This document shows positions 26,822 through 35,963 of a stretch of DNA of 51,861 bases, piece after piece (positions within the stretch are counted from its first letter, which is position 1; every line of letters starts with the position of its first letter). A program made the translations under genes and the position numbers. The notes beneath the pieces were generated by a model, which was given only the letters and a program-made list of their open reading frames with translations, was not told where the DNA came from and did not search any database. Origin of the DNA: Ruminococcus sp. YE282 (GTDB lineage Bacteria; Bacillota; Clostridia; Oscillospirales; Acutalibacteraceae); contig FMUV01000016.1 of NCBI GenBank assembly GCA_900101355.1, positions 1 to 51,861 of the forward strand, in the 5' to 3' direction.

Positions 26822-27343
26822 TTAGTCAGCTGTTGTAGAAGCGGTAGTTGTTGAAGCGGATGTGGTGGTGTTACTTGTTTCGTCAACTTCCCATATATCA
26901 TCTGAATTAATATCATCACAGGCTTTTGTACCCATTTTATAGTTTGTTTCTCCGTTAGCAGTCCAAATGTACAGGTTATAAATGACTAAACGTTTTTCTT
27001 TATCATAATAACCGGTTGATATATCGTTCTTGTCTTTTGGACGAACAGGAACCAAATCTGCAAAATATTTATCGTAATACTCTTTTACTTGCTCTTCGGT
27101 TTCTGAAGTTTTAAAGTGAATGGTTTTGTTACCGTCTTCATCGGTTGCTGTTGTCATATAATATGTATCATCAACGGTTTTTAACTTTGCTTCATAGCCG
27201 TCGTTGTATTCATATGGTAGTTCATAGCCGTCTGCAGGTACAAGAGGATGGTCATTTGTTGATGAACAAGCAGTTGCAGAGGCAGCCATTATTAATGCGA
27301 ATGCACCGCAAAGAATTTTTGCGACAACAGATTTCTTTTTCAT
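26822..27343 (-). CDS. Small putative lipoprotein of unknown function
   Basis: I do not recognise a family. The 173-residue protein has a signal peptide (K-K-K-S-V-V-A-K-I-L-C-G-A-F-A-L-I) and lipobox A-T-A-C with Cys26, so it is probably anchored to the outer membrane face. The mature part is acidic and rich in Tyr and Asp, with E-Y-Y-D-K-Y-F resembling small sensor-like domains. It ends in a low-complexity Thr/Ser tail (about 158-173). It is a single-gene unit, transcribed from a good promoter and ended by a terminator. Confidence 0.75.
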   Translation of the reverse strand: MKKKSVVAKILCGAFALIMAASATACSSTNDHPLVPADGYELPYEYNDGYEAKLKTVDDTYYMTTATDEDGNKTIHFKTSETEEQVKEYYDKYFADLVPVRPKDKNDISTGYYDKEKRLVIYNLYIWTANGETNYKMGTKACDDINSDDIWEVDETSNTTTSASTTTASTTAD

Positions 27344-27377
27344 AAATAATCCCCTTACTTTAATATGTTATATTTTC

Positions 27378-27406
27378 ATTTTAATATAAAACTTAACCTC
27401 TGTCAA
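27378..27406 (-). promoter_or_regulatory. Predicted sigma-A promoter of the lipoprotein gene
   Basis: On the minus strand TTGACA (27406-27401), a 17-nt spacer, TAAAAT (27383-27378), about 35 nt before the ATG. Confidence 0.7.
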
Positions 27407-27512
27407 CATTAATTTACATTATGTATACTATCGTATATGTACACAAAATGCAGGGTTGTCCATAAGATTTAAAAAATATTTTAATTAAAGGTCAAAAATA
27501 GTCAAATTACTC

Positions 27513-27540
27513 TTGACATTTAGAAAAAATGGTATAAAAT
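27513..27540 (+). promoter_or_regulatory. Promoter of groES-groEL
   Basis: TTGACA (27513-27518), 16-nt spacer, TAAAAT (27535-27540), directly upstream of the CIRCE operator. Confidence 0.8.
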
Positions 27541-27544
27541 AGAA

Positions 27545-27571
27545 TTAGCACTCAAGAAGTACGAGTGCTAA
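27545..27571 (+). promoter_or_regulatory. CIRCE operator (HrcA binding site)
   Basis: A perfect TTAGCACTC (27545-27553), N9, GAGTGCTAA (27563-27571) inverted repeat. It matches the CIRCE consensus without mismatch and overlaps the expected transcription start. It implies HrcA repression of groESL relieved by heat; hrcA itself is not in the window. Confidence 0.98.
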
Positions 27572-27889
<318 letters not shown>

Positions 27890-27902
27890 TTTTTGGAGGT
27901 AA

Positions 27903-29537
<1,635 letters not shown>

Positions 29538-29561
29538 TTTGTACTAACGTAATATATTTTC

Positions 29562-29600
29562 AGGGGTGTTGCATTAATTGCAACGCCCTTGCTTTTTTTA
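29562..29600 (+). terminator. Terminator after groEL
   Basis: AGGGGTGTTGCA (29562-29573) pairs with TGCAACGCCCTT (29579-29590), with G-U pairs, followed by GCTTTTTTTAT. The next cassette starts about 50 bp later. Confidence 0.88.
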
Positions 29601-29650
29601 TATGTTTATATTATAATAAATTGTATAATATTATGCGAGTTGGTGTAAAT

Positions 29651-29914
29651 ATGAAGATTAAAGAGGACTTTATTCTGCGAAAAGTTGCTGATTCTTATGT
29701 TGTTGTGCCTGTCAATGATATGACGGTAGATTTCAACGGTATCATAAATTTAAACGAAACAGGCGCATTTCTATTTGAAATTCTTCAAAAAGGTGCCGAT
29801 AATCAAGAGCTGCTGGATAAATTGCTTTCTGAATATGAGGTAACTTCCGAAAAAGCCGAAGCCGATATTGATGTTTTTATCCAAAAGCTAAAGGATGCGG
29901 ATATTCTTGAATAA
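29651..29914 (+). CDS. PqqD-like peptide-binding (RRE-type) protein
   Basis: An 87-residue protein matching the PqqD/RiPP-recognition-element pattern: I-x-x-D-F-x-L-R-x-V-x-D-S-Y-x-V-V-P, then F-N-G-I-I-N-L-N-E-T-G-A-F-L-F-E-I-L, and a winged-helix end. In characterised systems such domains hold the leader of a precursor peptide for a modifying enzyme. No radical-SAM or other core enzyme adjoins it. ATG 29651 is used; ATGs at 29621 and 29633 add unsupported residues. The ribosome-binding site is weak. It overlaps the peptidase-like gene by up to 20 bp, so the two are coupled. Confidence 0.85.
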   Translation: MKIKEDFILRKVADSYVVVPVNDMTVDFNGIINLNETGAFLFEILQKGADNQELLDKLLSEYEVTSEKAEADIDVFIQKLKDADILE

Positions 29915-30404
29915 AGAAGTAACAATTGACGATATTATCGAAATTCTTGTTGAAAAACTTGAAAACGGCGGAACTGTAACATTTTCTCCGAGCGGAACAA
30001 GTATGCTTCCAATGCTGAGAGACGGGGAAGATGTTGTTGTATTGTCTAAACCCAAAGGACGATTGCATTTATTTGACATTCCTCTATACAAGCGCAAAGA
30101 CGGTTCATATGTTTTGCATAGAATTGTTGATTTTGATGCTGACGGTGGCTATGTTTTGAGGGGTGACAATCAGTTCACAAAGGAACATGGCATTTATGAT
30201 GAAGATATTTATGGCGTTGTAACTGCTTTTTACCGCAAAGGTAAGTCTTATACTACAAATTCACTTCCATATAGAATGTACCTTAATCTTTGGTTTTACA
30301 GCAAGGTTTTCAGGCATTTGTATTTTATTGTAAAAAATAAGATGGCAGGATTTTTTGATAAAAAGGATAAAGCTGACGATGAAAACAAAACTGAGCAAAA
30401 TTGA
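29895..30404 (+). CDS. S24/S26 signal-peptidase-like protein
   Basis: A 169-residue S26-type serine peptidase homologue. The nucleophile is Ser36 in S-G-T-S-M-L-P-M, followed by V-L-H-R-I-V with His75, as in SipW/ER-type enzymes where His replaces the general-base Lys, and the R-G-D-N box near 88-92. It lacks the N-terminal membrane anchor of a housekeeping leader peptidase; a moderately hydrophobic C-terminal stretch (Y-L-N-L-W-F-Y-S) may touch the membrane. ATG 29895 overlaps the PqqD-like gene; TTG 29907 is an alternative start. The function is probably processing of a specific peptide or protein, with the substrate unknown. Confidence 0.82.
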   Translation: MRIFLNKEVTIDDIIEILVEKLENGGTVTFSPSGTSMLPMLRDGEDVVVLSKPKGRLHLFDIPLYKRKDGSYVLHRIVDFDADGGYVLRGDNQFTKEHGIYDEDIYGVVTAFYRKGKSYTTNSLPYRMYLNLWFYSKVFRHLYFIVKNKMAGFFDKKDKADDENKTEQN

Positions 30405-31608
30405 AGAAAAAGAGTTCAGCTATATTATAAATGTAGTTGCGTCGGCGGCAAATAATACGCAGATTCCGATTCCGTTTGCAGGAATTAATTGGCAGAATAT
30501 AATCTCAAATGTTAGGTATTGCGGACTTTCGGCAATATTTGCAAATACTGTCCTTGGGTTGCCAAACAGCTATATTCCCGATTCAGTCAGAAGTAATTTA
30601 ATCGGCATAAAGGGTACAGAACTTTTGCTTGATACTAATTTGAATTATGAAATGGAGAAACTGTTAAAAACGTTTGACAAATACAAGATAAAAAATGCAC
30701 CTGTAAAAGGATATTTTTTAAAAAAAGAGTATCCACGCAGTGATTTTCGCTCAATCTCGGATTATGATATTCTGTTTGATGAGAAACAGCTTGACAGCGT
30801 TAATGTTGCATTTGCGGAACTTGGATATTCATTTCTGCGCAAAGACGGTGAAAATCAGTATCATTTTCAAAAAAAGCCCTATATGTACGTTGAAATGCAT
30901 AAGACTCTCGTTCATAATTATGAAAGCTTTTATCCATACCTTTTTGACCAACTTGACAAAACAGTTAAACGAGAGGGTTATACTTATTCGTACCGACTGT
31001 CTCCTGAAGACCATTACGTTTATCTTCTTGTCCATTCCTCAAATCACCTGAGAATAGCAGGCTTGGGTATCAGAATGATTCTTGATATTTATTTTTATTA
31101 TAAAAATCATCAGGCACAGTTTGATATGGAGTATTTAAATAAAAGACTCGAACTGCTAAATCTTGTAAAATTTGAAAATCGTGTGCGAGAAATAGCTTTC
31201 AAATGGTTTTCAGACAGTTGCTCGACTTTTAAATTTGATGATTTTGAAACACTTATTTTGCTCAGTGGTCGCTTAGGAAGAGCAAGTGCGGGTACTATGA
31301 TTAATACATATAAATACCTTGAAAAGACCAAAAGCGAGGGAAAAGGCTCTGGAAAACTGTCTTATCTTATTTCCTCTGTTTGTCCAAAAAAATCATCAAT
31401 GATACAATCATATCCGTATTTAGAAAAAGCTCCGTTCTTGCTTCCTTTCAGTTGGTGTTGTATGTGGTTTAAAAGAATTTTCATTAAGAAAAATATAAGT
31501 ATAAAAGCGGGACTGAAAAACAGAATTGATTATAATCAGGAAGATGTTAATTATTATAAAGATATACTTAAAGAAGTCGGATTTGATGACTTTTCTAATA
31601 TAGGTTAA
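30379..31608 (+). CDS. Uncharacterised nucleotidyltransferase-family protein (NTP_transf_5 type)
   Basis: About 409 residues. The family pattern is K-N-A-P-V-K-G-Y-F-L near residue 110 and R-S-I-S-D-Y-D-I-L-F, the D-x-D-containing nucleotidyltransferase core, followed by E-M-H-K-T-L-V-H and D-H-Y-V-Y-L-L-V-H-S-S-N-H-L. Such proteins recur beside PqqD-like and S26-like genes in exopolysaccharide and peptide-maturation loci, and a relative has been reported in lasso-peptide tailoring (recalled, not checked). ATG 30379 has AAGGA upstream and overlaps the previous gene by 26 bp. A 15-bp hairpin terminator starts right after the stop. Confidence 0.82.
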   Translation: MKTKLSKIEEKEFSYIINVVASAANNTQIPIPFAGINWQNIISNVRYCGLSAIFANTVLGLPNSYIPDSVRSNLIGIKGTELLLDTNLNYEMEKLLKTFDKYKIKNAPVKGYFLKKEYPRSDFRSISDYDILFDEKQLDSVNVAFAELGYSFLRKDGENQYHFQKKPYMYVEMHKTLVHNYESFYPYLFDQLDKTVKREGYTYSYRLSPEDHYVYLLVHSSNHLRIAGLGIRMILDIYFYYKNHQAQFDMEYLNKRLELLNLVKFENRVREIAFKWFSDSCSTFKFDDFETLILLSGRLGRASAGTMINTYKYLEKTKSEGKGSGKLSYLISSVCPKKSSMIQSYPYLEKAPFLLPFSWCCMWFKRIFIKKNISIKAGLKNRIDYNQEDVNYYKDILKEVGFDDFSNIG

Positions 31609-31645
31609 AAAACAACGGGATGGAAAGTAACCATCCCGTTGTTTT
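31609..31645. terminator. Strong bidirectional terminator between convergent genes
   Basis: A perfect 15-bp stem: AAAACAACGGGATGG (31609-31623) and CCATCCCGTTGTTTT (31631-31645) with a 7-nt loop. A- and T-runs on both sides make it work on both strands. The right arm reaches the stop codon of the minus-strand gene. Confidence 0.95.
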
Positions 31646-33326
31646 ATGCCTGTTTGTTTTCAGGTATCTGTTTTAGTTTATCAATATATTTATGAAGAGT
31701 AGTATATTTTCCCTCCAAAATACTGTTCATTGCGTATGCCGCTGTCGGTATCATAAGCGGAATGTATGTCAAAACATACTGCGATTTTCCTTCAAACAAC
31801 AGGTGATATCCAAATCCGCCCAAAATTACAAGAGGCAGCAATATTGTGCATAAGTTTGTAGATTTCCTTATTATAAGCAGACATAATCCAATAGCAAAAA
31901 GCGAATATAGAATTTGAATATAGAAATTAAAATGAAGCTCAAACAATTGTCCTAAGCTGCCGTCATATACGCTTTTTCCGATAGCATTAATATCGGTGGT
32001 ATGTTGTTTAACTTTGCTTATCCATATGCTTTCAAATGTAGGTTCATTCCACTGACTAAGAATCTTTTTGCCGAAAAAGTCAATTGTATATGAAGCGTTA
32101 TTGCCAAATTTCTTAAGTTTTTGATTTATATCATTCCAAGCCTGAGCATTTGCAGCTTTGTCATTAAAGCTGTTGTTAGCGTATGTATCTTTAGCAATTG
32201 TTGTGTACCAACCGGGTGCCATATATGAATCGGAAAGCCCCAAATCAAGGTACAAAACCTGTGAAACTCCGCTTGAAAATTCATTGTTTGCTCTTGATTC
32301 ATAAGACATAATAACAAGCTGAATCGAACCTAACGAAGCAATGCAAATTGCAAGCGCAAATGCAATACTTTGCCATTTTTTAGCCTTTATTGTGTGTACA
32401 ATAAGAATGATTGCAAAGGCAATAACATATATCATATTGTTGTACTTCACAAGCACGGCAAATATCAAAAGAAGTCCGCTTGGTATCAACATTGTGTATT
32501 TAGAAGTCTGAAAATATCTGATTAAGAAGAAACTTGCCCAAACGGCGCAGCACATTCCGATTATATTGCCGTATACAAAAGTACAAAGCAAAACGGGCTG
32601 GATAAATCCTGCAAGGAGCAAAATTGCAATAAATTCTATTGAGCGTCTTTTAAACAGATATTTTGTTATTTTTGCTATACCGAGATATGCAATACCGACA
32701 CATAAAACGTTGATAACCTGAATCGGCATTGAGCTTGTGGTACCGAAGATTCTGTAAATTACTTCACTGAATAACACAAAGCCAAGTTGAAACGGATAAT
32801 AGTTAAAGTATGAATAACCTTTATAGAAATCCTTATTATAAAAGTCAGTGACGTTTTGCATTGCACTGTAATCGCCTTTTGCCGCTCTTGTTGCGGCTTC
32901 AAAAAGGCTGTAACTGTCGGCACCCGGTACCGAGGTGACAGACAAAATCCAAATTAGACCTATAATTATCGGAAACGCAACAATTGCAATTTCCATATAT
33001 TTCATATTTACTTTTGCAAAAAAATTGAAATACCGCTTTAATTTGAACAATAAGAATACAAACAATGCGGTGAAAGCAATATTCAAAATTATGTTGTCTG
33101 TTTGATACAAGACTACCTCAGACGAATATTTGCTAACATCAAAAACGCTTGTCTGAATAAAGCTCATAATTGCAATGTAACCAAACGCAAACATTGTAAG
33201 AAATGCAATGATATTTACAATAAAACTCTCAAATTTGCTTTGATTATTAATGGTACTAACCGTGCTTAATGAGCTTTTTTTATTAGGAGTTTTTGAGTTA
33301 CCCCTGTTTTTAGACTTACTGTTCAT
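31644..33326 (-). CDS. Multi-span membrane glycosyltransferase, GT39/ArnT-like (GT-C fold)
   Basis: A 560-residue polytopic protein with about 11 hydrophobic segments after a basic, Ser/Asn-rich cytoplasmic N-terminus of about 35 residues. The first extracytoplasmic loop carries V-P-G-A-D-S-Y-S-L-F-E-A (about 125-136) with an acidic residue at the expected GT-C catalytic position, and Y-F-N-Y-Y-P-F-Q-L-G-F follows. A large soluble-looking loop is near 350-440. It probably transfers a sugar from a polyprenyl-phosphate donor to a surface acceptor; acceptor unknown. It is preceded by the gpsA-like gene, 21 bp away, and is probably co-transcribed with it. Confidence 0.75.
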   Translation of the reverse strand: MNSKSKNRGNSKTPNKKSSLSTVSTINNQSKFESFIVNIIAFLTMFAFGYIAIMSFIQTSVFDVSKYSSEVVLYQTDNIILNIAFTALFVFLLFKLKRYFNFFAKVNMKYMEIAIVAFPIIIGLIWILSVTSVPGADSYSLFEAATRAAKGDYSAMQNVTDFYNKDFYKGYSYFNYYPFQLGFVLFSEVIYRIFGTTSSMPIQVINVLCVGIAYLGIAKITKYLFKRRSIEFIAILLLAGFIQPVLLCTFVYGNIIGMCCAVWASFFLIRYFQTSKYTMLIPSGLLLIFAVLVKYNNMIYVIAFAIILIVHTIKAKKWQSIAFALAICIASLGSIQLVIMSYESRANNEFSSGVSQVLYLDLGLSDSYMAPGWYTTIAKDTYANNSFNDKAANAQAWNDINQKLKKFGNNASYTIDFFGKKILSQWNEPTFESIWISKVKQHTTDINAIGKSVYDGSLGQLFELHFNFYIQILYSLFAIGLCLLIIRKSTNLCTILLPLVILGGFGYHLLFEGKSQYVLTYIPLMIPTAAYAMNSILEGKYTTLHKYIDKLKQIPENKQA

Positions 33327-33347
33327 AAAAACACTCCCAAGTATGTA

Positions 33348-34310
33348 TTAAAATTCTTTTTTTACCGAACGTAAAAACAATTTTCCGATTGCTTCCTTAA
33401 CGTCCATATCATTAAACAAAACATTATATATGCTTTCTACAATGGGCAATTCTACATTATTTTCTTTGCCAAGCTTGTAAAGAGCCTTTGAAGTCATCAC
33501 ACCTTCGGCAAGTTTGTTGAAGGTGTTGCCTTTAACATATTCTTCTCCGAACTTTCTGTTGTGACTCCATTGTGAAAATAGGGTTGCCTCATAATCTCCA
33601 AGGTGGCAAAGGCCGTATGCGCTCATTTCATTTCCGCCAAGAGCCTTTATAAGTCTCGAAATTTCTCTTGTACCCCTTGCCATAAGAGCACCTTTTAATG
33701 ATGTGTAATTAAGTCCGTCAAGAATACCCGCCGCAATTCCGATTACATTTTTTGCGGCTGCGCCTATTTCACTGCCTATCAAGTCTGTTCCAAGATAGAA
33801 TCGTATAAGCTCACTTGTAAATTCATTTACAAGTTTTTCTTTTACTTCTTGATTATTACTGTCAATAACCATACAGTTTGGAATACCTTTTACATAGTCC
33901 TGCGGATGTCCTGGACCAACCCATACTGCAACGGGCGTTTTGCTTTCATCGACAAAATCTCCGACTACTTCGCTCAATCTTTTGCCTGTTGTTGCCTCAA
34001 CGCCTTTCATACAAAGCACGATGATTTTTCCGTCAAGATTATATTTAGAAATATCCTCAAAATATGAACGAAGATATTGAGAAGATATAGAAATAACGAT
34101 TACCTCAGCTCTTTTAACAGCTTTTTCAAGGTCTGATGAAACTTCAATGCTGTCGGGAAAGGTCAAGTAGTCATTCTTATGATACTTTTCAAGCTGTATA
34201 AATTCGGGTGCGTCCTTAAGACCGCAACTTAACACATTGTGACCGATTTTATCAAGATACCAGGCAATACAGCTGCCCCATCTTCCGCAGCCTAAAACTG
34301 AAACATCCAT
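33348..34310 (-). CDS. NAD(P)H-dependent glycerol-3-phosphate dehydrogenase (GpsA-like)
   Basis: Reduces dihydroxyacetone phosphate to sn-glycerol-3-phosphate for lipid or teichoic-acid synthesis. The Rossmann motif is G-C-G-R-W-G-S (7-13); the catalytic Lys is in G-A-A-A-K-N-V-I-G-I-A-A-G; A-L-M-A-R-G-T-R-E-I and G-D-Y-E-A-T-L-F-S follow. The 320-residue length fits, but the motif G-C-G-R-W-G departs from the usual G-x-G-S/A-W-G and G-D-L-x-x-T is changed to G-D-Y-E-A-T. It may be a specialised paralogue rather than the housekeeping GpsA. AGGAG precedes the ATG. The structured RNA ends about 20 bp upstream. Confidence 0.85.
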   Translation of the reverse strand: MDVSVLGCGRWGSCIAWYLDKIGHNVLSCGLKDAPEFIQLEKYHKNDYLTFPDSIEVSSDLEKAVKRAEVIVISISSQYLRSYFEDISKYNLDGKIIVLCMKGVEATTGKRLSEVVGDFVDESKTPVAVWVGPGHPQDYVKGIPNCMVIDSNNQEVKEKLVNEFTSELIRFYLGTDLIGSEIGAAAKNVIGIAAGILDGLNYTSLKGALMARGTREISRLIKALGGNEMSAYGLCHLGDYEATLFSQWSHNRKFGEEYVKGNTFNKLAEGVMTSKALYKLGKENNVELPIVESIYNVLFNDMDVKEAIGKLFLRSVKKEF

Positions 34311-34324
34311 AATTTTCTCCTATG

Positions 34325-34524
34325 TATAAAAAACATAAAACCCGCCCGACCGTAAGATTTAAATAATAACCTGCCTACAAAAAAGCAGGTGGGTGCCCTC
34401 CTTTGAGCTTCAGGCTCCCTTCTTCCAAACTGGGAGGTCTGCACACCGCTCAAAGAGCCAGGCTCCCGATTTAAGTGTTGTAGGGTTATTTTAAAATCAT
34501 ACACGTATCGGGCAGGAATTTTAA
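34325..34524 (-). ncRNA. Structured RNA, probable 6S RNA (ssrS-like)
   Basis: Read on the minus strand, CCTGCCCGA (34516-34508) pairs with TCGGGCGGG (34349-34341), and the pairing continues inward with small bulges to give a closing stem of about 30 bp. A central bubble follows, with a small hairpin CCTGC/GCAGG in its 3' strand. An apical arm pairs CTTTGAGC with GCTCAAAG and CTCCC with GGGAG. T-rich sequence follows the 3' end, and a TATAAT (34537-34532) lies about 10 nt before the 5' end. The size of about 200 nt and rod-with-bubble shape are those of 6S RNA. A gpsA leader riboswitch with its own terminator is the main alternative. Confidence 0.6.
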
Positions 34525-34579
34525 TTTTTAAATTATATTATTAACGATGTCTAATTTATTATATGAAGTCGAAGCAAAT

Positions 34580-34876
34580 CTACTCACAATTTTCAAAAAG
34601 CAAATTATTGTATCGTTCCTCAAATATTTTATAAACTTCTTGAGCTGTGTGCTCGTCTTCAACCTCAATCAGCTTTTCTTCACCGTCGTCGTTGACAACC
34701 TCAAATATATAGTACTCAAAAGCTCTGTTAAGCGCATCACTTGGATTATCAAAATGATGCGACAGGACGTAATAAGTACTTTCTCCGTAATCAACAGTAT
34801 CGAGAATCTCAAATTCAATTTCTTTACCGTCATCGGTTAACAGTGAAACCAAATCAGGTGAAAACTCGTTATTCAT
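34580..34876 (-). CDS. DUF1292 family protein
   Basis: A 98-residue acidic protein. The pattern L-T-D-D-G-K-E-I-E-F-E-I-L-D-x-V, Y-Y-V-L, then Y-Y-I-F-E-V-V-N-D-D-G-E-E-K-L-I-E-V-E-D is the Firmicutes DUF1292 fold; the function is unknown. In other Firmicutes it is often near ruvX and related genes, but here it stands alone. It ends about 40 bp before the -10 of the structured RNA. Confidence 0.85.
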   Translation of the reverse strand: MNNEFSPDLVSLLTDDGKEIEFEILDTVDYGESTYYVLSHHFDNPSDALNRAFEYYIFEVVNDDGEEKLIEVEDEHTAQEVYKIFEERYNNLLFENCE

Positions 34877-34984
34877 AACACAACTTCCTTACGCATTTAA
34901 TTTTACATTTTTTTAGCCTCGAAGTCAAGTATTTATACACTTAAAAACAAATCTATAATTTTTGAATATTTTACCAAAAATGTG

Positions 34985-35013
34985 TTGACATTACACAAAA
35001 ACTGTGATACTAT
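34985..35013 (+). promoter_or_regulatory. Strong predicted promoter with no downstream ORF
   Basis: TTGACA (34985-34990), 17-nt spacer, TACTAT (35008-35013). The -35 is a perfect consensus match. It drives the putative small RNA at about 35020-35137. Confidence 0.75.
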
Positions 35014-35019
35014 ATATCC

Positions 35020-35137
35020 ATAGAAATTCAATAATTACTTTTTAAAGATTGAATTTCGTTTTAACTAAAAAACTTCATGTGTTTGGATCACTCCATAAAA
35101 TTACATAAAAACCGACGGCTGCATACCGTCGGTTTTT
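35020..35137 (+). ncRNA. Putative small RNA (promoter, 5' hairpin, terminator, no ORF)
   Basis: About 118 nt from the predicted start to a terminator. The 5' region has a 10-bp perfect hairpin GAAATTCAAT/ATTGAATTTC (35023-35032, 35048-35057). A mostly single-stranded AC/T-rich middle follows, then the terminator AAAAACCGACGG/CCGTCGGTTTTT (35107-35118, 35126-35137). The only ATG-initiated frame runs through the terminator and lacks a ribosome-binding site. The arrangement is that of an independent sRNA; I do not recognise the family. Confidence 0.6.
35107..35137 (+). terminator. Terminator of the putative small RNA
   Basis: A perfect 12-bp stem with a 7-nt loop, ending in TTTTT. No coding gene lies upstream on this strand for several kilobases, so it must serve a non-coding transcript. 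It is also symmetric and could act on the minus strand. Confidence 0.85.
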
Positions 35138-35175
35138 ACGTTATGCCGTAAATTATGAATGTTTTGACATATTTG

Positions 35176-35204
35176 TTGAAAACAAAAGTTAAAAAGGATA
35201 TAAT
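35176..35204 (+). promoter_or_regulatory. Predicted sigma-A promoter of the sugar-transferase gene
   Basis: TTGAAA (35176-35181), 17-nt spacer, TATAAT (35199-35204), about 33 nt before the ATG at 35238. Confidence 0.75.
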
Positions 35205-35237
35205 TATCTGTAATTGTGTGAATTTAGGAGTTGTTTT

Positions 35238-35918
35238 ATGAAGTCATTTTCTAAACTTCCGCCGCAGTTCAGGTGTGATGAAGTAAAGGAATATTATAAT
35301 ATCCTCAGCCACAAGAACGGCAGCCTTATTTTAAAGCGCGCCTTTGATATTGTAGTTTCATTTATATTGCTAATTTTACTTATTATTCCGATAATAATAA
35401 TTGCTTTTGCCGTAAAACTTACTTCTGAGGGTCCTGTCTTTTACAGACAGGAAAGGGTTACGACTTATGGCAAGATATTTAAAATATTAAAGTTTCGTAC
35501 AATGGTACAAAACGCTGACAAAATCGGCACATTGGTAACTACTGACAGTGATTCTCGTGTTACAAATATTGGACGTTTTTTGCGTAAATACCGTCTTGAT
35601 GAGCTTCCTCAGGTTTTTAATGTGCTTTCAGGCAGTATGTCAATTGTCGGCACTCGCCCGGAAGTGCCAAAATATGTAAACGAGTATAAACCCGAGTATT
35701 ATGCCACATTGCTTATTCCTGCAGGAATAACCTCGCTTGCTTCTATTATGTACAAAGACGAGGAAAAACTTTTAAGCTCAAGCAAAGACGCTGACTATGT
35801 ATACATTAATGAAATTTTACCTGAGAAAATGAAGTATAATTTGCAGTATACTAAAAATTTTGGCTTTTTTTCCGATATTAAGTTAATGTTTAAAACAGTT
35901 AAAGATGTATTTTGTTAA
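35238..35918 (+). CDS. Undecaprenyl-phosphate sugar-1-phosphate transferase (initiating)
   Basis: A bacterial sugar transferase (monotopic PGT type) that loads the first sugar phosphate on undecaprenyl phosphate for capsule, EPS or glycoprotein glycan. After a charged N-terminus, one hydrophobic re-entrant segment (about 42-60) is followed by G-P-V-F-Y-R-Q-E-R-V, K-F-R-T-M, the catalytic D-E-L-P-Q-x-x-N-V-L and M-S-I-V-G-T-R-P-E. The 226 residues from ATG 35238 (GGAG upstream) make a full catalytic module without the WbaP-type membrane domain. Confidence 0.92.
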   Translation: MKSFSKLPPQFRCDEVKEYYNILSHKNGSLILKRAFDIVVSFILLILLIIPIIIIAFAVKLTSEGPVFYRQERVTTYGKIFKILKFRTMVQNADKIGTLVTTDSDSRVTNIGRFLRKYRLDELPQVFNVLSGSMSIVGTRPEVPKYVNEYKPEYYATLLIPAGITSLASIMYKDEEKLLSSSKDADYVYINEILPEKMKYNLQYTKNFGFFSDIKLMFKTVKDVFC

Positions 35919-35963
35919 ATTATTAAATGAACATTGTTACAATTACGCATTTGAGAGGTAAAA

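Noticed and set aside
29538..29650. Precursor-peptide gene upstream of the PqqD-like gene
   Set aside because: The 113 bp hold the groEL terminator and a weak leader only; no short ORF with a ribosome-binding site fits.
35078..35152. 24-residue peptide within the small RNA
   Set aside because: It reads through the terminator stem, has no ribosome-binding site and has unremarkable composition.
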